Assembly: GCA_017527675.1 (NCBI GenBank)
Contig: JAFXPU010000021.1
Coordinates: 1-49,889 of the forward strand
Reading direction: 5' to 3'
Length of the DNA: 49,889 bases
Source: Bacilli bacterium
GTDB lineage: Bacteria; Bacillota_I; Bacilli_A; RF39; UBA660
In this document: in pieces, positions 24,087-32,181 of the stretch
Position numbering within the stretch: the stretch's first letter is position 1
Layout of the letters: each line of letters begins with the position of its first letter
The notes under the pieces: model-generated
Seen by the model: only the letters and a program-made list of their open reading frames with translations
Database searches by the model: none
Told to the model about the DNA's origin: nothing
Program-made: the position numbers and the translations under genes

Positions 24087-25076
24087 ATGAATGTAATAGT
24101 TTCTAACAAGTATCAATATATGCTTGAAAACTTAGGCATTGATATTATTAAGAATTTAAATGGTGAATATACTGTTGATGAAATTATTTCAACTTTTCAA
24201 AACTTCTTTTATCAAAGAATGATTTTGGATATAACTGCTATTAAAGGTTATAAAGATATTAAGAATTTACAAAAGTTATCAATTTCATTAGATATGGATA
24301 AGGTAATTTTATTACTTGATGATGATCCTGAATCAACATCACCTAGTTATTTGTCTAAGTTAATATCTATGGGAATTTATAATTTCACGCGTAATTTAGA
24401 TGGTATTCAATATTTGTATAATCATCCAAATTCATATCGTGATGTTGCTCAATTTCATCAATTAGAAGAACCTCAACCAGTTGCTCAATCACAATCTCCT
24501 GCAACAATTATTAAGGAGAAAATTGTATATAAGGAAGCTAAACAACCTGAAATACATGTTAAAAGAGTTATTGGTATTAAAGATGTTACTAAACAAGCAG
24601 GTGCTACAACTTTAACTTATATGATGAGAAATGAGTTAGCTAAAAAGTATAATGTTGTTGCAATTGAGTTAGATAAAACAGATTTTACTTATTTTAAGGA
24701 CCGCAACCTAGTATCTGCAAACAATGGTACTTTTATGACTGAATTAAATAAATATGGTAATTCTGATGTTATCTTAATTGATGTTAATAATAATCAACAA
24801 GCTATTAGTAGATGTGATGAAATAATCTATTTACTAGAGCCATCAATGATTAAATTAAATAAATTAATGATGACTATGCCACAAACTTTGAAAGATATTA
24901 AAGATAAAAAGATTATTTTAAATCAAAGTTTATTAAGTTCAAAAGATGTATTAGATTTTGAATATGAATCAAAATTAAAGATTTATTATAATTTACCACC
25001 TCTTGATGAAAGAGAAAAAAATATTCAAGCTTTAAAGACTTTCTTAGTTAAATTAGGTTTTGATAAATTAAAGTAG
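24087..25076 (+). CDS. TadZ/CpaE-like protein with degenerate MinD-type ATPase fold
   Basis: The 329-residue cytoplasmic protein has an N-terminal domain of about 120 residues, a Gln/Pro-rich linker (PQPVAQSQSPAT) and a MinD-like domain from residue 158. The Walker A position reads VIGIKDVTKQAGATTLTYMM: the small residues and TT are kept, but the usual K-G-G-x-G-K-T is changed. YNVVAIELD and VILIDVNNN match the A' and Walker B strands. TadZ/CpaE proteins place Tad systems at a cell pole, and many have imperfect ATP sites. Membership rests on fold pattern and context. A terminator ends this transcription unit. Confidence 0.62.
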   Translation: MNVIVSNKYQYMLENLGIDIIKNLNGEYTVDEIISTFQNFFYQRMILDITAIKGYKDIKNLQKLSISLDMDKVILLLDDDPESTSPSYLSKLISMGIYNFTRNLDGIQYLYNHPNSYRDVAQFHQLEEPQPVAQSQSPATIIKEKIVYKEAKQPEIHVKRVIGIKDVTKQAGATTLTYMMRNELAKKYNVVAIELDKTDFTYFKDRNLVSANNGTFMTELNKYGNSDVILIDVNNNQQAISRCDEIIYLLEPSMIKLNKLMMTMPQTLKDIKDKKIILNQSLLSSKDVLDFEYESKLKIYYNLPPLDEREKNIQALKTFLVKLGFDKLK

Positions 25077-25093
25077 TTCATACTACTTTTTTT
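25070..25093 (+). terminator. Terminator after the TadZ-like gene
   Basis: AAAGTAGT (25070-25077) and ACTACTTT (25082-25089) with a TCAT loop are followed by TTTT. The stop codon lies in the stem. It marks the border between the Tad half and the T4SS half. Confidence 0.75.
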
Positions 25094-25147
25094 GATTGAT
25101 AAAAAAATAATTATTTTGTCAATAATGTATATAATTTCTTAATTTAA

Positions 25148-25176
25148 TTGCAAGTTTTGCTATAATTTGCTATAAT
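25148..25176 (+). promoter_or_regulatory. Promoter of the first VirB2-like genes, with duplicated -10 box
   Basis: TTGCAA (25148-25153) and TATAAT (25171-25176) are 17 bases apart with a TGC extension. The 10-mer TTGCTATAAT occurs twice in tandem (25157-25166 and 25167-25176), giving two possible extended -10 boxes. Confidence 0.65.
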
Positions 25177-25202
25177 AAAATCAGTTATGGGAGTGTAATT
25201 AT

Positions 25203-25682
25203 ATGAGAAAAATAATTATATGTTTATGTTTAGTAATGCTAATGGTATTTGCATTTAGTCCAACAATTGTTCATGCAGATCCTCATACTAAGGGTGGTAC
25301 GGAAGTAAAAGTTAATGGTGAAGATAATGAAGTACCAGAATATTTAGAAAATCAGGATGTTGTTTCTTGTGGTAATTTAAGTAATATCCCCGATTATATA
25401 CCATTTATTACTAGTCTTACAATTACTATATTAACAATTATATCTATGGGTATGTTAGTTGTAATGGGAACTATTGATTTATTTAAAGGAATTAACTCAG
25501 GTAAGCCAGATGAAATGAAAAAATGTCAGAAAGCCTTCTATAGTAGAATTGGATCAGCTGTATTTTTATTCTTTATAGTTGCTTTAACAAAATTATTAGT
25601 TAGTTTCTTTTTGAGTATGAGTGGTGGCTCAAATAATATTATTGATTGTATAGGTTGCTTTATAAATAATAGTTGTAGATAG
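25203..25682 (+). CDS. VirB2-like pilin or channel protein 1
   Basis: The 159-residue protein has a signal peptide cut near VHA-DP (residue 26) and two hydrophobic helices (about 67-92 and 112-136) separated by a charged loop, the plan of VirB2/TrbC proteins. The first helix ends GTIDLFKGI. A VSCGNL motif lies before the helices and DCIGCFINNSC after them. The same pattern, C-G, I-D-L-x-K-x-(I/V), a K/Q/F-rich loop and D-C-x-x-C-F, recurs in the proteins encoded at 25692 and 27426, and in part at 27951. VirB2 proteins form the T4SS pilus; that role here is inferred from topology and neighbours. Confidence 0.62.
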   Translation: MRKIIICLCLVMLMVFAFSPTIVHADPHTKGGTEVKVNGEDNEVPEYLENQDVVSCGNLSNIPDYIPFITSLTITILTIISMGMLVVMGTIDLFKGINSGKPDEMKKCQKAFYSRIGSAVFLFFIVALTKLLVSFFLSMSGGSNNIIDCIGCFINNSCR

Positions 25683-25691
25683 AGGGAAAAT

Positions 25692-26276
25692 ATGAAAAAT
25701 ATATTAAAATTATTAATAGTTTTTGTTATTGGAATAATTATTTATATTCCTAATGTTAAAGCTGATGATTGCACACTTCATGGTGTAAGCGATTGCACAA
25801 AGTACACTTATGGTTCAGATAAAAAACATTGTGTTGTAAAATCAGTTGGTGAATCAGGAAAAGGTACTTCACCATGTTGTACAACTCAAGATGGATATTG
25901 CAGTGGTAAAACTGCTGTAGATTCTGATGGCTATGAGAATTATGAAGTTAATAGTGATGTTACTTGTGGTAATGGTTTAACATTTAATAAATCTATTGCT
26001 AATGTTGTTTATTATTTTGTTTTAGCATTTCAAATATTTGGACCAGTTGCTCTGATTATTTGGGGTATGATTGATTTATTTAAAGGAGTAGTTTCAAATA
26101 AAGATGATAAAATAAAAGAAGGACAAGCAACATTTGTTAAAAGATTAATAACAGCTTTAATTATGTTTTTAGTTATAACTATTGTTAGATTCCTGATTAA
26201 TATATTATCAACTGATACAATACTAGATTGCTTTAATTGCTTTGTTAACGGAGCAAGAAGTTGTAGTAAGCAATAG
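25692..26276 (+). CDS. VirB2-like pilin or channel protein 2, with cysteine-rich ectodomain
   Basis: The 194-residue protein has a signal peptide ending VKA-DD (residue 25), then an 80-residue exposed region with nine or so cysteines (including SPCCTTQDGYC). The shared two-helix module follows: VTCGNGLTF, GPVALIIWGMIDLFKGVVSN, a KDDKIKEGQATFVKRL loop, a second helix and DCFNCFVNGARSC. It differs from the first protein mainly by the inserted ectodomain. It starts nine bases after the preceding gene. Disulphide-stabilised, surface-exposed subunits are the likely reading. Confidence 0.62.
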   Translation: MKNILKLLIVFVIGIIIYIPNVKADDCTLHGVSDCTKYTYGSDKKHCVVKSVGESGKGTSPCCTTQDGYCSGKTAVDSDGYENYEVNSDVTCGNGLTFNKSIANVVYYFVLAFQIFGPVALIIWGMIDLFKGVVSNKDDKIKEGQATFVKRLITALIMFLVITIVRFLINILSTDTILDCFNCFVNGARSCSKQ

Positions 26277-26285
26277 GGAGGTTTT

Positions 26286-27350
26286 ATGAACGAGAATAAG
26301 AAATATTATATGATGGGTGGAAGTATAATTGCTGTTATACTTGTGCTTCTATTAAGCATAATGCTACTAAGTTCTTGTAGTAGCAAAGCTAATTATCAAA
26401 AAATAGAGAAAAAATTAATAAAAGCTGCCGAAAAAGCAGTAACCAATGGTGATGTTGTTGTTGTTGAGGGAAGTTCAATGATTGTTACTTCTGATCAATT
26501 AGAAGAGGCTGGCCATTTAAAATCATTAGCTAAAATGAATAAAGATGATTGCTCTGCTACTGTAACAATTATGAATAATGGTGAATCATATAACTATTTA
26601 CCTAATTTGATTTGCACTAATTATCAAACAAAAACATTAAAATCTAAAATAATTGATGATAGTTTGACTACTAAAGATGCTGGCCTATATTATGATAATG
26701 GCGAATATATATTTAAGGGAACAAATCCAAACAATATTGTTTCTTTTGGTGGATCTTTATGGTTTATATTAAAAATTGATGCAAGTGGTAATTTAAAATT
26801 ACTTAATACTGAACAATCAGCTCAATATACTAGTTGGGATTCTAAATTTAATACTGATACTAATGACAGATCTGGTGAAAATGTATATGAGAATAGTGAT
26901 ATACATGAAGTATTGAAAGCTAAATATGATGGCTATAAAATTAACGAGAGAAAGCATTTAATACCATTTGGTGTTTGTATAGGGAAAAGAACACCTGATA
27001 ATATTGCTAAAACAGCTTATGTTGATTGTGGTGAAAAATTAGAAGGACAATATTTAGGATTAATGAGTCCAAGCGATTATGCCTTAGCATCTTATGATCC
27101 TGATTGCGAAAACATTTTATCAGGTAGTTGCACAAATTATAATTATATATATAAGAATATTACATCTGATACATGGACATCAAATGCTATGGCTGATAAT
27201 TCATATGAAGTTATGATTTATAGTCCAGGACGTATTAGAAGAGCTACTGCTAATGAAATGTATTATTACAATTTAGTTGTTTATGTAAGTGGTGATGAAT
27301 TGTATACTGAAGGTGATGGTTCAGTTGATAATCCATACGTTATAAAATAG
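26286..27350 (+). CDS. Surface lipoprotein or minor pilin-like protein
   Basis: The 354-residue protein has an N-terminal membrane segment (residues 11-28) ending LLSSCSS, which could be a lipobox. A helical segment follows (YQKIEKKLIKAAEKAV) with a small domain containing IVTSDQLEEAGHL and two cysteines; this resembles the stem and head of minor pilins in related low-GC bacteria. The C-terminal half (LWFILKIDASGNLKLLN, YENSDIHEVL, LMSPSDYALASYD, ending GDGSVDNPYVIK) looks like a repeated secreted-domain type seen in such pilins. It lies between VirB2-like genes 2 and 3. Function is inferred as adhesion or tip decoration. Confidence 0.5.
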   Translation: MNENKKYYMMGGSIIAVILVLLLSIMLLSSCSSKANYQKIEKKLIKAAEKAVTNGDVVVVEGSSMIVTSDQLEEAGHLKSLAKMNKDDCSATVTIMNNGESYNYLPNLICTNYQTKTLKSKIIDDSLTTKDAGLYYDNGEYIFKGTNPNNIVSFGGSLWFILKIDASGNLKLLNTEQSAQYTSWDSKFNTDTNDRSGENVYENSDIHEVLKAKYDGYKINERKHLIPFGVCIGKRTPDNIAKTAYVDCGEKLEGQYLGLMSPSDYALASYDPDCENILSGSCTNYNYIYKNITSDTWTSNAMADNSYEVMIYSPGRIRRATANEMYYYNLVVYVSGDELYTEGDGSVDNPYVIK

Positions 27351-27371
27351 TGTCAAGTAGTATAAAATTAA

Positions 27372-27400
27372 TTGACATTTTAGATGTTATATAGTATAAT
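27372..27400 (+). promoter_or_regulatory. Perfect consensus promoter of VirB2-like gene 3
   Basis: TTGACA (27372-27377), exactly 17 bases, TATAAT (27395-27400). This is the best promoter in the window and shows that translation begins at ATG 27426 rather than further upstream. Confidence 0.88.
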
Positions 27401-27425
27401 TTTCTTATCGAGGGAGGAATTGTGT

Positions 27426-27821
27426 ATGTTAGAATTATTAAAGTTAAGTAGAGGAGTTACATATACTTGTGGTAGTGGAGAATTAAAATTTGATGGATTA
27501 ATTCCAACAGTTACTTCTACAATTGTATTAATTATTCAAATAGGTGTTCCTGTATTATTAATTATTTTCGGTATGTTTGATTTGGGTAAAGCTGTAATTG
27601 CTCAAAAAGAAGATGAAATTAAAAAAGGACAATCAACTTTCTTCAAAAGACTTATTGCTGCAATTTTAGTATTCTTTGTAGTAACAATTGTTAAATTAGT
27701 AGTAGGTTTTGCTGCTGATAGAACTGATGCTGTTACTTGTATTGATTGCTTTATTAAAGGTAATGCAGATAGTTGCCAATTAAGTAACAATGGTGCACCA
27801 TCAACAGTTATTGGTAGATAA
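27426..27821 (+). CDS. VirB2-like protein 3, candidate major T4SS pilin
   Basis: Starting at ATG 27426 (ribosome site GAGGGAGG at 27410-27417) the product is 131 residues. It has no signal peptide, only the shared module: YTCGSGELKFDG, a helix with PVLLIIFGMFDLGKAV, a QKEDEIKKGQSTFFKRL loop, a second helix and CIDCFIKGNADSC. A longer frame from 27384 is excluded because it would start inside the promoter. Monocistronic transcription from a perfect promoter and a strong terminator downstream parallels the major Tad pilin gene at 22655. I infer that this is the abundant subunit of the VirB2-like set. Confidence 0.66.
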   Translation: MLELLKLSRGVTYTCGSGELKFDGLIPTVTSTIVLIIQIGVPVLLIIFGMFDLGKAVIAQKEDEIKKGQSTFFKRLIAAILVFFVVTIVKLVVGFAADRTDAVTCIDCFIKGNADSCQLSNNGAPSTVIGR

Positions 27822-27841
27822 TAAAATATATGTAAAATAAC

Positions 27842-27872
27842 AAAAAAACTATTTTAATAATAGTTTTTTTTT
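27842..27872 (+). terminator. Terminator of VirB2-like gene 3
   Basis: AAAAAAACTATT (27842-27853) and AATAGTTTTTTT (27859-27870), a 12-base stem with a 5-base loop, run into further T residues. Confidence 0.75.
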
Positions 27873-27950
27873 GGTATAATTATGATAGTATGGAATTTTA
27901 TACATAAAAATATAGGATTGATAATAATTGGGTAAAGGTGGAGAGTATTA

Positions 27951-29282
27951 ATGAATAAAAAAAGATACATTTATATTGCTTTAATATTTGCGTTTACACT
28001 ATTAACATTTAGCAATGTTAAAGCAGTTGATTATGGTTGGATTGAATGTGATGGACATCGCTGGACACCAGAAAGTGATTGCCGTGTTGAAACAACTGAT
28101 GAAAATGGTAATAAAGTCTATAAATTAAAAGATAACGCTACCACTAAACCTGGTCAACTAAAAATAAATTTTGATGCTAACGGTAAGGTAACAGGTGTTG
28201 AAACGGATCCATTTCCAGGTAATGGTGTATGGATTTCTCCTAAAGGCGATGGTGTTTGGGTTAGAGTAAATACTAATAGATTAACTCCTATTGGTGAAAT
28301 TAAAGATTTCTTTAGTTATATAACACAATATGGATTAAAAGATGGTATTGCAAATTTGATTAGAGATTCTATATCAACATTTACCATATATTGCGTGAAT
28401 TTCAGTCCATTAGAACAATATTATCAGGAAACTGGTCATGCACCAAAAACAGTTGTTGCTGAAAAATTAGGAACTGAAATATCACTTTTTGATGCATTAA
28501 GTGGTGGCTTTCAAGCATATGTTTATCATGCATCTGATTTAGATGTTAGAGATAAAAGCGTTGCAGTTGTTAATATTGCTAGCCCTATACACTTGCTGGC
28601 TCATTTTTATGATGCTGAACAATTTTGGGAACAATTTGACTTTTTTAAAGGTGTAGGTATTGCTAACTTTATGTTATCTGGTAGTGGTTTACTTAATCCA
28701 GTTCAAGCAAATGGTGGTTGGACTACTCGCGAGGTATATTATTTTTCGTCAGATTTATCTGATAATGCTGATATTAATACATGTGATGATTTAGACATGT
28801 GGATTGAAAAGTTTAAAAAATATAAAGAAGAATATGGTAATACTAGTACAGAATATAAAGAATTATTTGTTAAAATAAATGAAAAATGTGAAGCTTATTT
28901 AGGTAAAAAACATAAAACTGGTAAATCAGATTGCTTTGAAAAATGTTCTAGCCTACAAGATATTCTTTCAGAAATTGATCCAACGGTTTATGGTGAAACC
29001 AATGAATGTGGCTTTGGCCAAGATATGATTGGATGGCTAATAAGAATTTTTAAAATAATTAGATATATTGTTCCAATTATTGTTATTGTTACAAGTACAA
29101 TCGATTATATTGGAGCTTTAGCATCTGAATCAGATGATGCAATGAAAAAAGCAGGTAGTCGTTTTTCTAAGAGATTATTAATAATGATTATAATTTTCTT
29201 AGTTCCAGCGTTATTACAATTTATCTTTAATATATTTAAAATACCTGGATTAAATAGTAGTAATCCATATTGTTTAAAATAA
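27951..29282 (+). CDS. VirB2-like protein 4 with large extracellular domain
   Basis: The 443-residue protein has a signal peptide ending VKA-VD (residue 26), an ectodomain of about 320 residues, then a C-terminal membrane module: NECGFGQDM, a helix with VPIIVIVTSTIDYIGAL, a SDDAMKKAGSRFSKRL loop, a second helix and a final cysteine (NPYCLK). The module follows the VirB2-like proteins encoded upstream, so this looks like the same domain with a large cap. The ectodomain (GNGVWISPKGDGVWVRV near residue 90) is not one I recognise. Transcription probably restarts here after the terminator at 27842; TGGTATAAT at 27872-27880 is a possible extended -10 box. Confidence 0.58.
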   Translation: MNKKRYIYIALIFAFTLLTFSNVKAVDYGWIECDGHRWTPESDCRVETTDENGNKVYKLKDNATTKPGQLKINFDANGKVTGVETDPFPGNGVWISPKGDGVWVRVNTNRLTPIGEIKDFFSYITQYGLKDGIANLIRDSISTFTIYCVNFSPLEQYYQETGHAPKTVVAEKLGTEISLFDALSGGFQAYVYHASDLDVRDKSVAVVNIASPIHLLAHFYDAEQFWEQFDFFKGVGIANFMLSGSGLLNPVQANGGWTTREVYYFSSDLSDNADINTCDDLDMWIEKFKKYKEEYGNTSTEYKELFVKINEKCEAYLGKKHKTGKSDCFEKCSSLQDILSEIDPTVYGETNECGFGQDMIGWLIRIFKIIRYIVPIIVIVTSTIDYIGALASESDDAMKKAGSRFSKRLLIMIIIFLVPALLQFIFNIFKIPGLNSSNPYCLK

Positions 29283-29298
29283 TTAAAGGGGGATTGTT

Positions 29299-29358
29299 AT
29301 GAAGGGAATTTTATATTACCTTACATATTTAAATAAAAATAAGGAGGTGAACAAATGA
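29299..29358 (+). CDS. 19-codon mini-gene coupled to the VirB6-like gene
   Basis: A short frame opens at ATG 29299 behind AAAGGGGGA (29285-29293), reads MKGILYYLTYLNKNKEVNK and stops at TGA 29356-29358, overlapping the next ATG (29355) as ATGA. The next gene's own AAGGAGG site lies within it. It may be a leader peptide that couples or tunes translation of the large membrane protein. No homologue is known to me. Confidence 0.4.
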   Translation: MKGILYYLTYLNKNKEVNK

Positions 29359-31829
29359 ATACAGCATTAGCTAATTTGCTTGAGGTATTCTTATCATTAG
29401 ATAAAGTAGTATATAACTTAATAGCAGTAATATATAAATTAATTGTTGACTTAGCAGAGTATCAAGTATTTGATGCAGAAGATATTGAAGAATTTTCAAA
29501 TCGTGTGTATGCATTAGTAGGTATATTTATGTTATTCAAAATAACTTTCTCAATGATTGTTTACCTTGTTAATCCTGATGAATTTTCTGATAAATCAAAA
29601 GGATTTGGTAGTTTAATAAAGAATGTAATAATATCAATGGTATTAATAGTAGCTGTTCCATATATTTTTAATGAAGCATTTTATGTGCAAAGAATGATTT
29701 TACATGATGGAACAATAGCTAAAATAGTATTTGGTAATGGTATTAAAGATTCTTCAACTAATATTGATCAACCTGGTAAAGAATTAAAATTCATTTTGTT
29801 CTCTCAATTTGTAAAACCTAATAGTGATGATTATGCTCAATTAGCTGTGTGTGATGAATTATTTACATATGATGCAGATGGAAAAATAAGTAATTCTGAA
29901 GAATCAACAGAAGAAGGGGAAGAAACAAGTAAAACTGTTAAACATCATGAAATAAATGAAACTTGTAAAAATGCTTTAAAATGTGCTTTTGATGGTAATA
30001 AAGAGGGTGACAGTTGTGAAGAAACTGATAATTATCTTTATTATGTAAAAGGTATGGAAAACAGTGAGTTTGGTCTATTAACTTCTGATTCAGATGTTTT
30101 CACATATTCAGCAAATACAAAAAATAAAAGTCAATCAAACTATAAACAACCTGTAATCGCTTATCGTTGGGGTGTTTCAACAATTATTGGTATTGTTGTT
30201 ACATTAATTTTAATAACAATATGTTTAGATGTTGCAGTACGTAGTATTAAATTAGGATTCTATCAAATAATAGCTCCTATTCCAATATTATCTAACTGCG
30301 ATCCAAAAGCTAGTAAAAATGGTATGCTTCAAAAATGGGCAAAAGCTTGTGTTGAAACATATTTAGATTTGTTTATTAGATTGTTAGGATTATTCCTAGG
30401 AATGAAGCTGATAGTTGCCTTAACTGATAATACTAAATTCCAAGGATTTGCTTCTGTTGTAATTGTTATTGGTGCATTAATGTTTGCAAAACAATTACCA
30501 AAAATATTACAAGATTTAACTGGATTAAAATTAGATGGTAAATTTACATTAAATCCATTTAAAAAAATTAAAAATGAAATTCCTGAGGGTATTTCTAAAG
30601 GACTAGAAAAAGCAAGAATGCGTGCTACTGGTGCTGCTGGTGGATTCTTAGCTGGTGTTGTTGGCGGCGGTAACAAATTTGGTGAAAAGATGTTCTCTGG
30701 AGCCTTAGGTACTGTAAGAGGTGCTGCTATTGGTAAGGGCTTTGGCGCTGGTTTAAATGCTCAAGCTGATGTTAACCGTAAAATAAGAGATGCAAGAATT
30801 AATGGTGCAACATTTATGGGCAGCGTCGGTGCAGGTTTAGCATCAACATTTGGAGCTGATGGTGCTGAATTAGAGACACGTGCAAAACGATTAAGAGAAA
30901 CTGAAGATAAAATTGCTGCAAAAAGAAGAGAAATCGATGAAAAGAATAAACCAAATGATTTAAAAATTAAGTCTAATGAACGTAAGATTGCCCCAATTCA
31001 ATCAGTTATAGCTAAACAAAAAGAATTTGTAAGTTCTGCTGATGCAGCAGATAAAACGTATACTAGTTATATTGAAGGACATAAGGCAGGAGCCTTTTCA
31101 AAACAACTTGATAAGTTACGTGGTTATCAAAAACAAGCTGCTAATTTAAAAGTTGGCGATACAGTTGGATTTGATATGCCTGAATTAGGAATTACAGCTG
31201 ATATGACAGTTACTGGTGATATGCTTGGACAAATTGAAAATGCTGCAGGTAACTGGTCTGGAAAAGAAGGAAGAAATCAGTTGCGCGAATTGATGTATGC
31301 TCATGCTATGAGCCATACTTATGAAAATATGACTGATTTAACAGATGCTTCAGGAGCTGTAATTGTTAATAAAGCTGATATGCAAGCATATAAAACAAAA
31401 CTTGATGAAGCTGAGTCAAAACGTAAAATTGCTAATGAAGCAACTGTTTATTATAATGATCATGGCGGTGAAGATGGTACACCTGCTACTGAAAAGATTA
31501 AACTTATTACTCAAATGCATACTGGTAGTGGTTACCATGATCTTATTGGCGAGGTTAGTAATAGAACATCTTACGAACAAGAGAGTATTTCTGAGATTCT
31601 ATTTGAAAATGAAAATCTTAAAAGAGAAAATCAAGCTAATGAAGTTGATGCTACAATTGATTATGAAGATGATAAAAATGGTAAGACTATTACAGGCGCA
31701 AAATTAATTGACGTTGAACAAGCTGTTAAGACTAGAAAAGAAGAAATTGAAAGACTTAAGAAAGAATTTAGTAACAATTTAGAGAATTCTAAAGCTAATA
31801 CTAGTCATATATTTAATAATAAAAATTAA
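29355..31829 (+). CDS. VirB6/TrbL-like polytopic channel protein
   Basis: The 824-residue protein has three hydrophobic stretches in the first 110 residues, an exposed region (about 125-270) rich in Asp, Glu and Ser, and further helices from 272 to 395 (including ITICLDVAVRSIKLGFYQII and YLDLFIRLLGLFLGMKLIV). A Gly/Ala-rich segment (GAAGGFLAGVVGGG, near 430) leads to a long charged coiled-coil tail. VirB6 relatives in Gram-positive T4SS have this shape and form the membrane channel. The gene sits just before the prgI-like and virB4 genes, its usual position. A 19-codon frame overlaps its start. The long cytoplasmic tail is larger than typical. Confidence 0.68.
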   Translation: MNTALANLLEVFLSLDKVVYNLIAVIYKLIVDLAEYQVFDAEDIEEFSNRVYALVGIFMLFKITFSMIVYLVNPDEFSDKSKGFGSLIKNVIISMVLIVAVPYIFNEAFYVQRMILHDGTIAKIVFGNGIKDSSTNIDQPGKELKFILFSQFVKPNSDDYAQLAVCDELFTYDADGKISNSEESTEEGEETSKTVKHHEINETCKNALKCAFDGNKEGDSCEETDNYLYYVKGMENSEFGLLTSDSDVFTYSANTKNKSQSNYKQPVIAYRWGVSTIIGIVVTLILITICLDVAVRSIKLGFYQIIAPIPILSNCDPKASKNGMLQKWAKACVETYLDLFIRLLGLFLGMKLIVALTDNTKFQGFASVVIVIGALMFAKQLPKILQDLTGLKLDGKFTLNPFKKIKNEIPEGISKGLEKARMRATGAAGGFLAGVVGGGNKFGEKMFSGALGTVRGAAIGKGFGAGLNAQADVNRKIRDARINGATFMGSVGAGLASTFGADGAELETRAKRLRETEDKIAAKRREIDEKNKPNDLKIKSNERKIAPIQSVIAKQKEFVSSADAADKTYTSYIEGHKAGAFSKQLDKLRGYQKQAANLKVGDTVGFDMPELGITADMTVTGDMLGQIENAAGNWSGKEGRNQLRELMYAHAMSHTYENMTDLTDASGAVIVNKADMQAYKTKLDEAESKRKIANEATVYYNDHGGEDGTPATEKIKLITQMHTGSGYHDLIGEVSNRTSYEQESISEILFENENLKRENQANEVDATIDYEDDKNGKTITGAKLIDVEQAVKTRKEEIERLKKEFSNNLENSKANTSHIFNNKN

Positions 31830-31851
31830 AGAATAAAAAGGGTGTGATACT

Positions 31852-32181
31852 ATGGAACAAGATGAAAATTTATATTTAATTCCAGCAAACTCAAAAAGAG
31901 GATTATTATATTTTGGTATGTTTACCTTAAATGATTTAATCCTCTTTGGATCCGGAATTGTGCTTACATTTATACTGTTTTATGTACTACCAGTACAGAA
32001 TATATGGTTTGCAATATTAGCCATAGTTCCTGGTTGTATATGTGGTTTTTTGGTAATCCCTGTACCAAATTACCATAATATTAGGACAGTAATAAAAACG
32101 GCATATGAGTTTTATACTACAAGACAAAGATTTGTATGGAAAGGTTGGTGTGCGAAAGATGGCGAAGATAGCAAAAAGTAA
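31852..32181 (+). CDS. PrgI/VirB3-like T4SS membrane protein
   Basis: The 109-residue protein has two close hydrophobic helices (about residues 27-45 and 50-68) after a short polar N-terminus, then a C-terminal stretch with NIRTVIKTAYEFYTTRQRFVW. PrgI family proteins of Gram-positive conjugation systems have this length and layout and precede VirB4. They are thought to do the job of VirB3, helping VirB4 dock at the membrane. The coding region overlaps the start of the next gene by 23 bases, indicating coupled translation. Confidence 0.75.
   Translation: MEQDENLYLIPANSKRGLLYFGMFTLNDLILFGSGIVLTFILFYVLPVQNIWFAILAIVPGCICGFLVIPVPNYHNIRTVIKTAYEFYTTRQRFVWKGWCAKDGEDSKK

Noticed and set aside
27384-27425. 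Upstream extension of VirB2-like protein 3
   Set aside because: The extension lies within the consensus promoter; ATG 27426 has the ribosome site and the better alignment.
30329-30676. Minus-strand frame opposite the VirB6-like gene
   Set aside because: Pro/Ala-rich antisense of the glycine/alanine-rich segment; no start signal.
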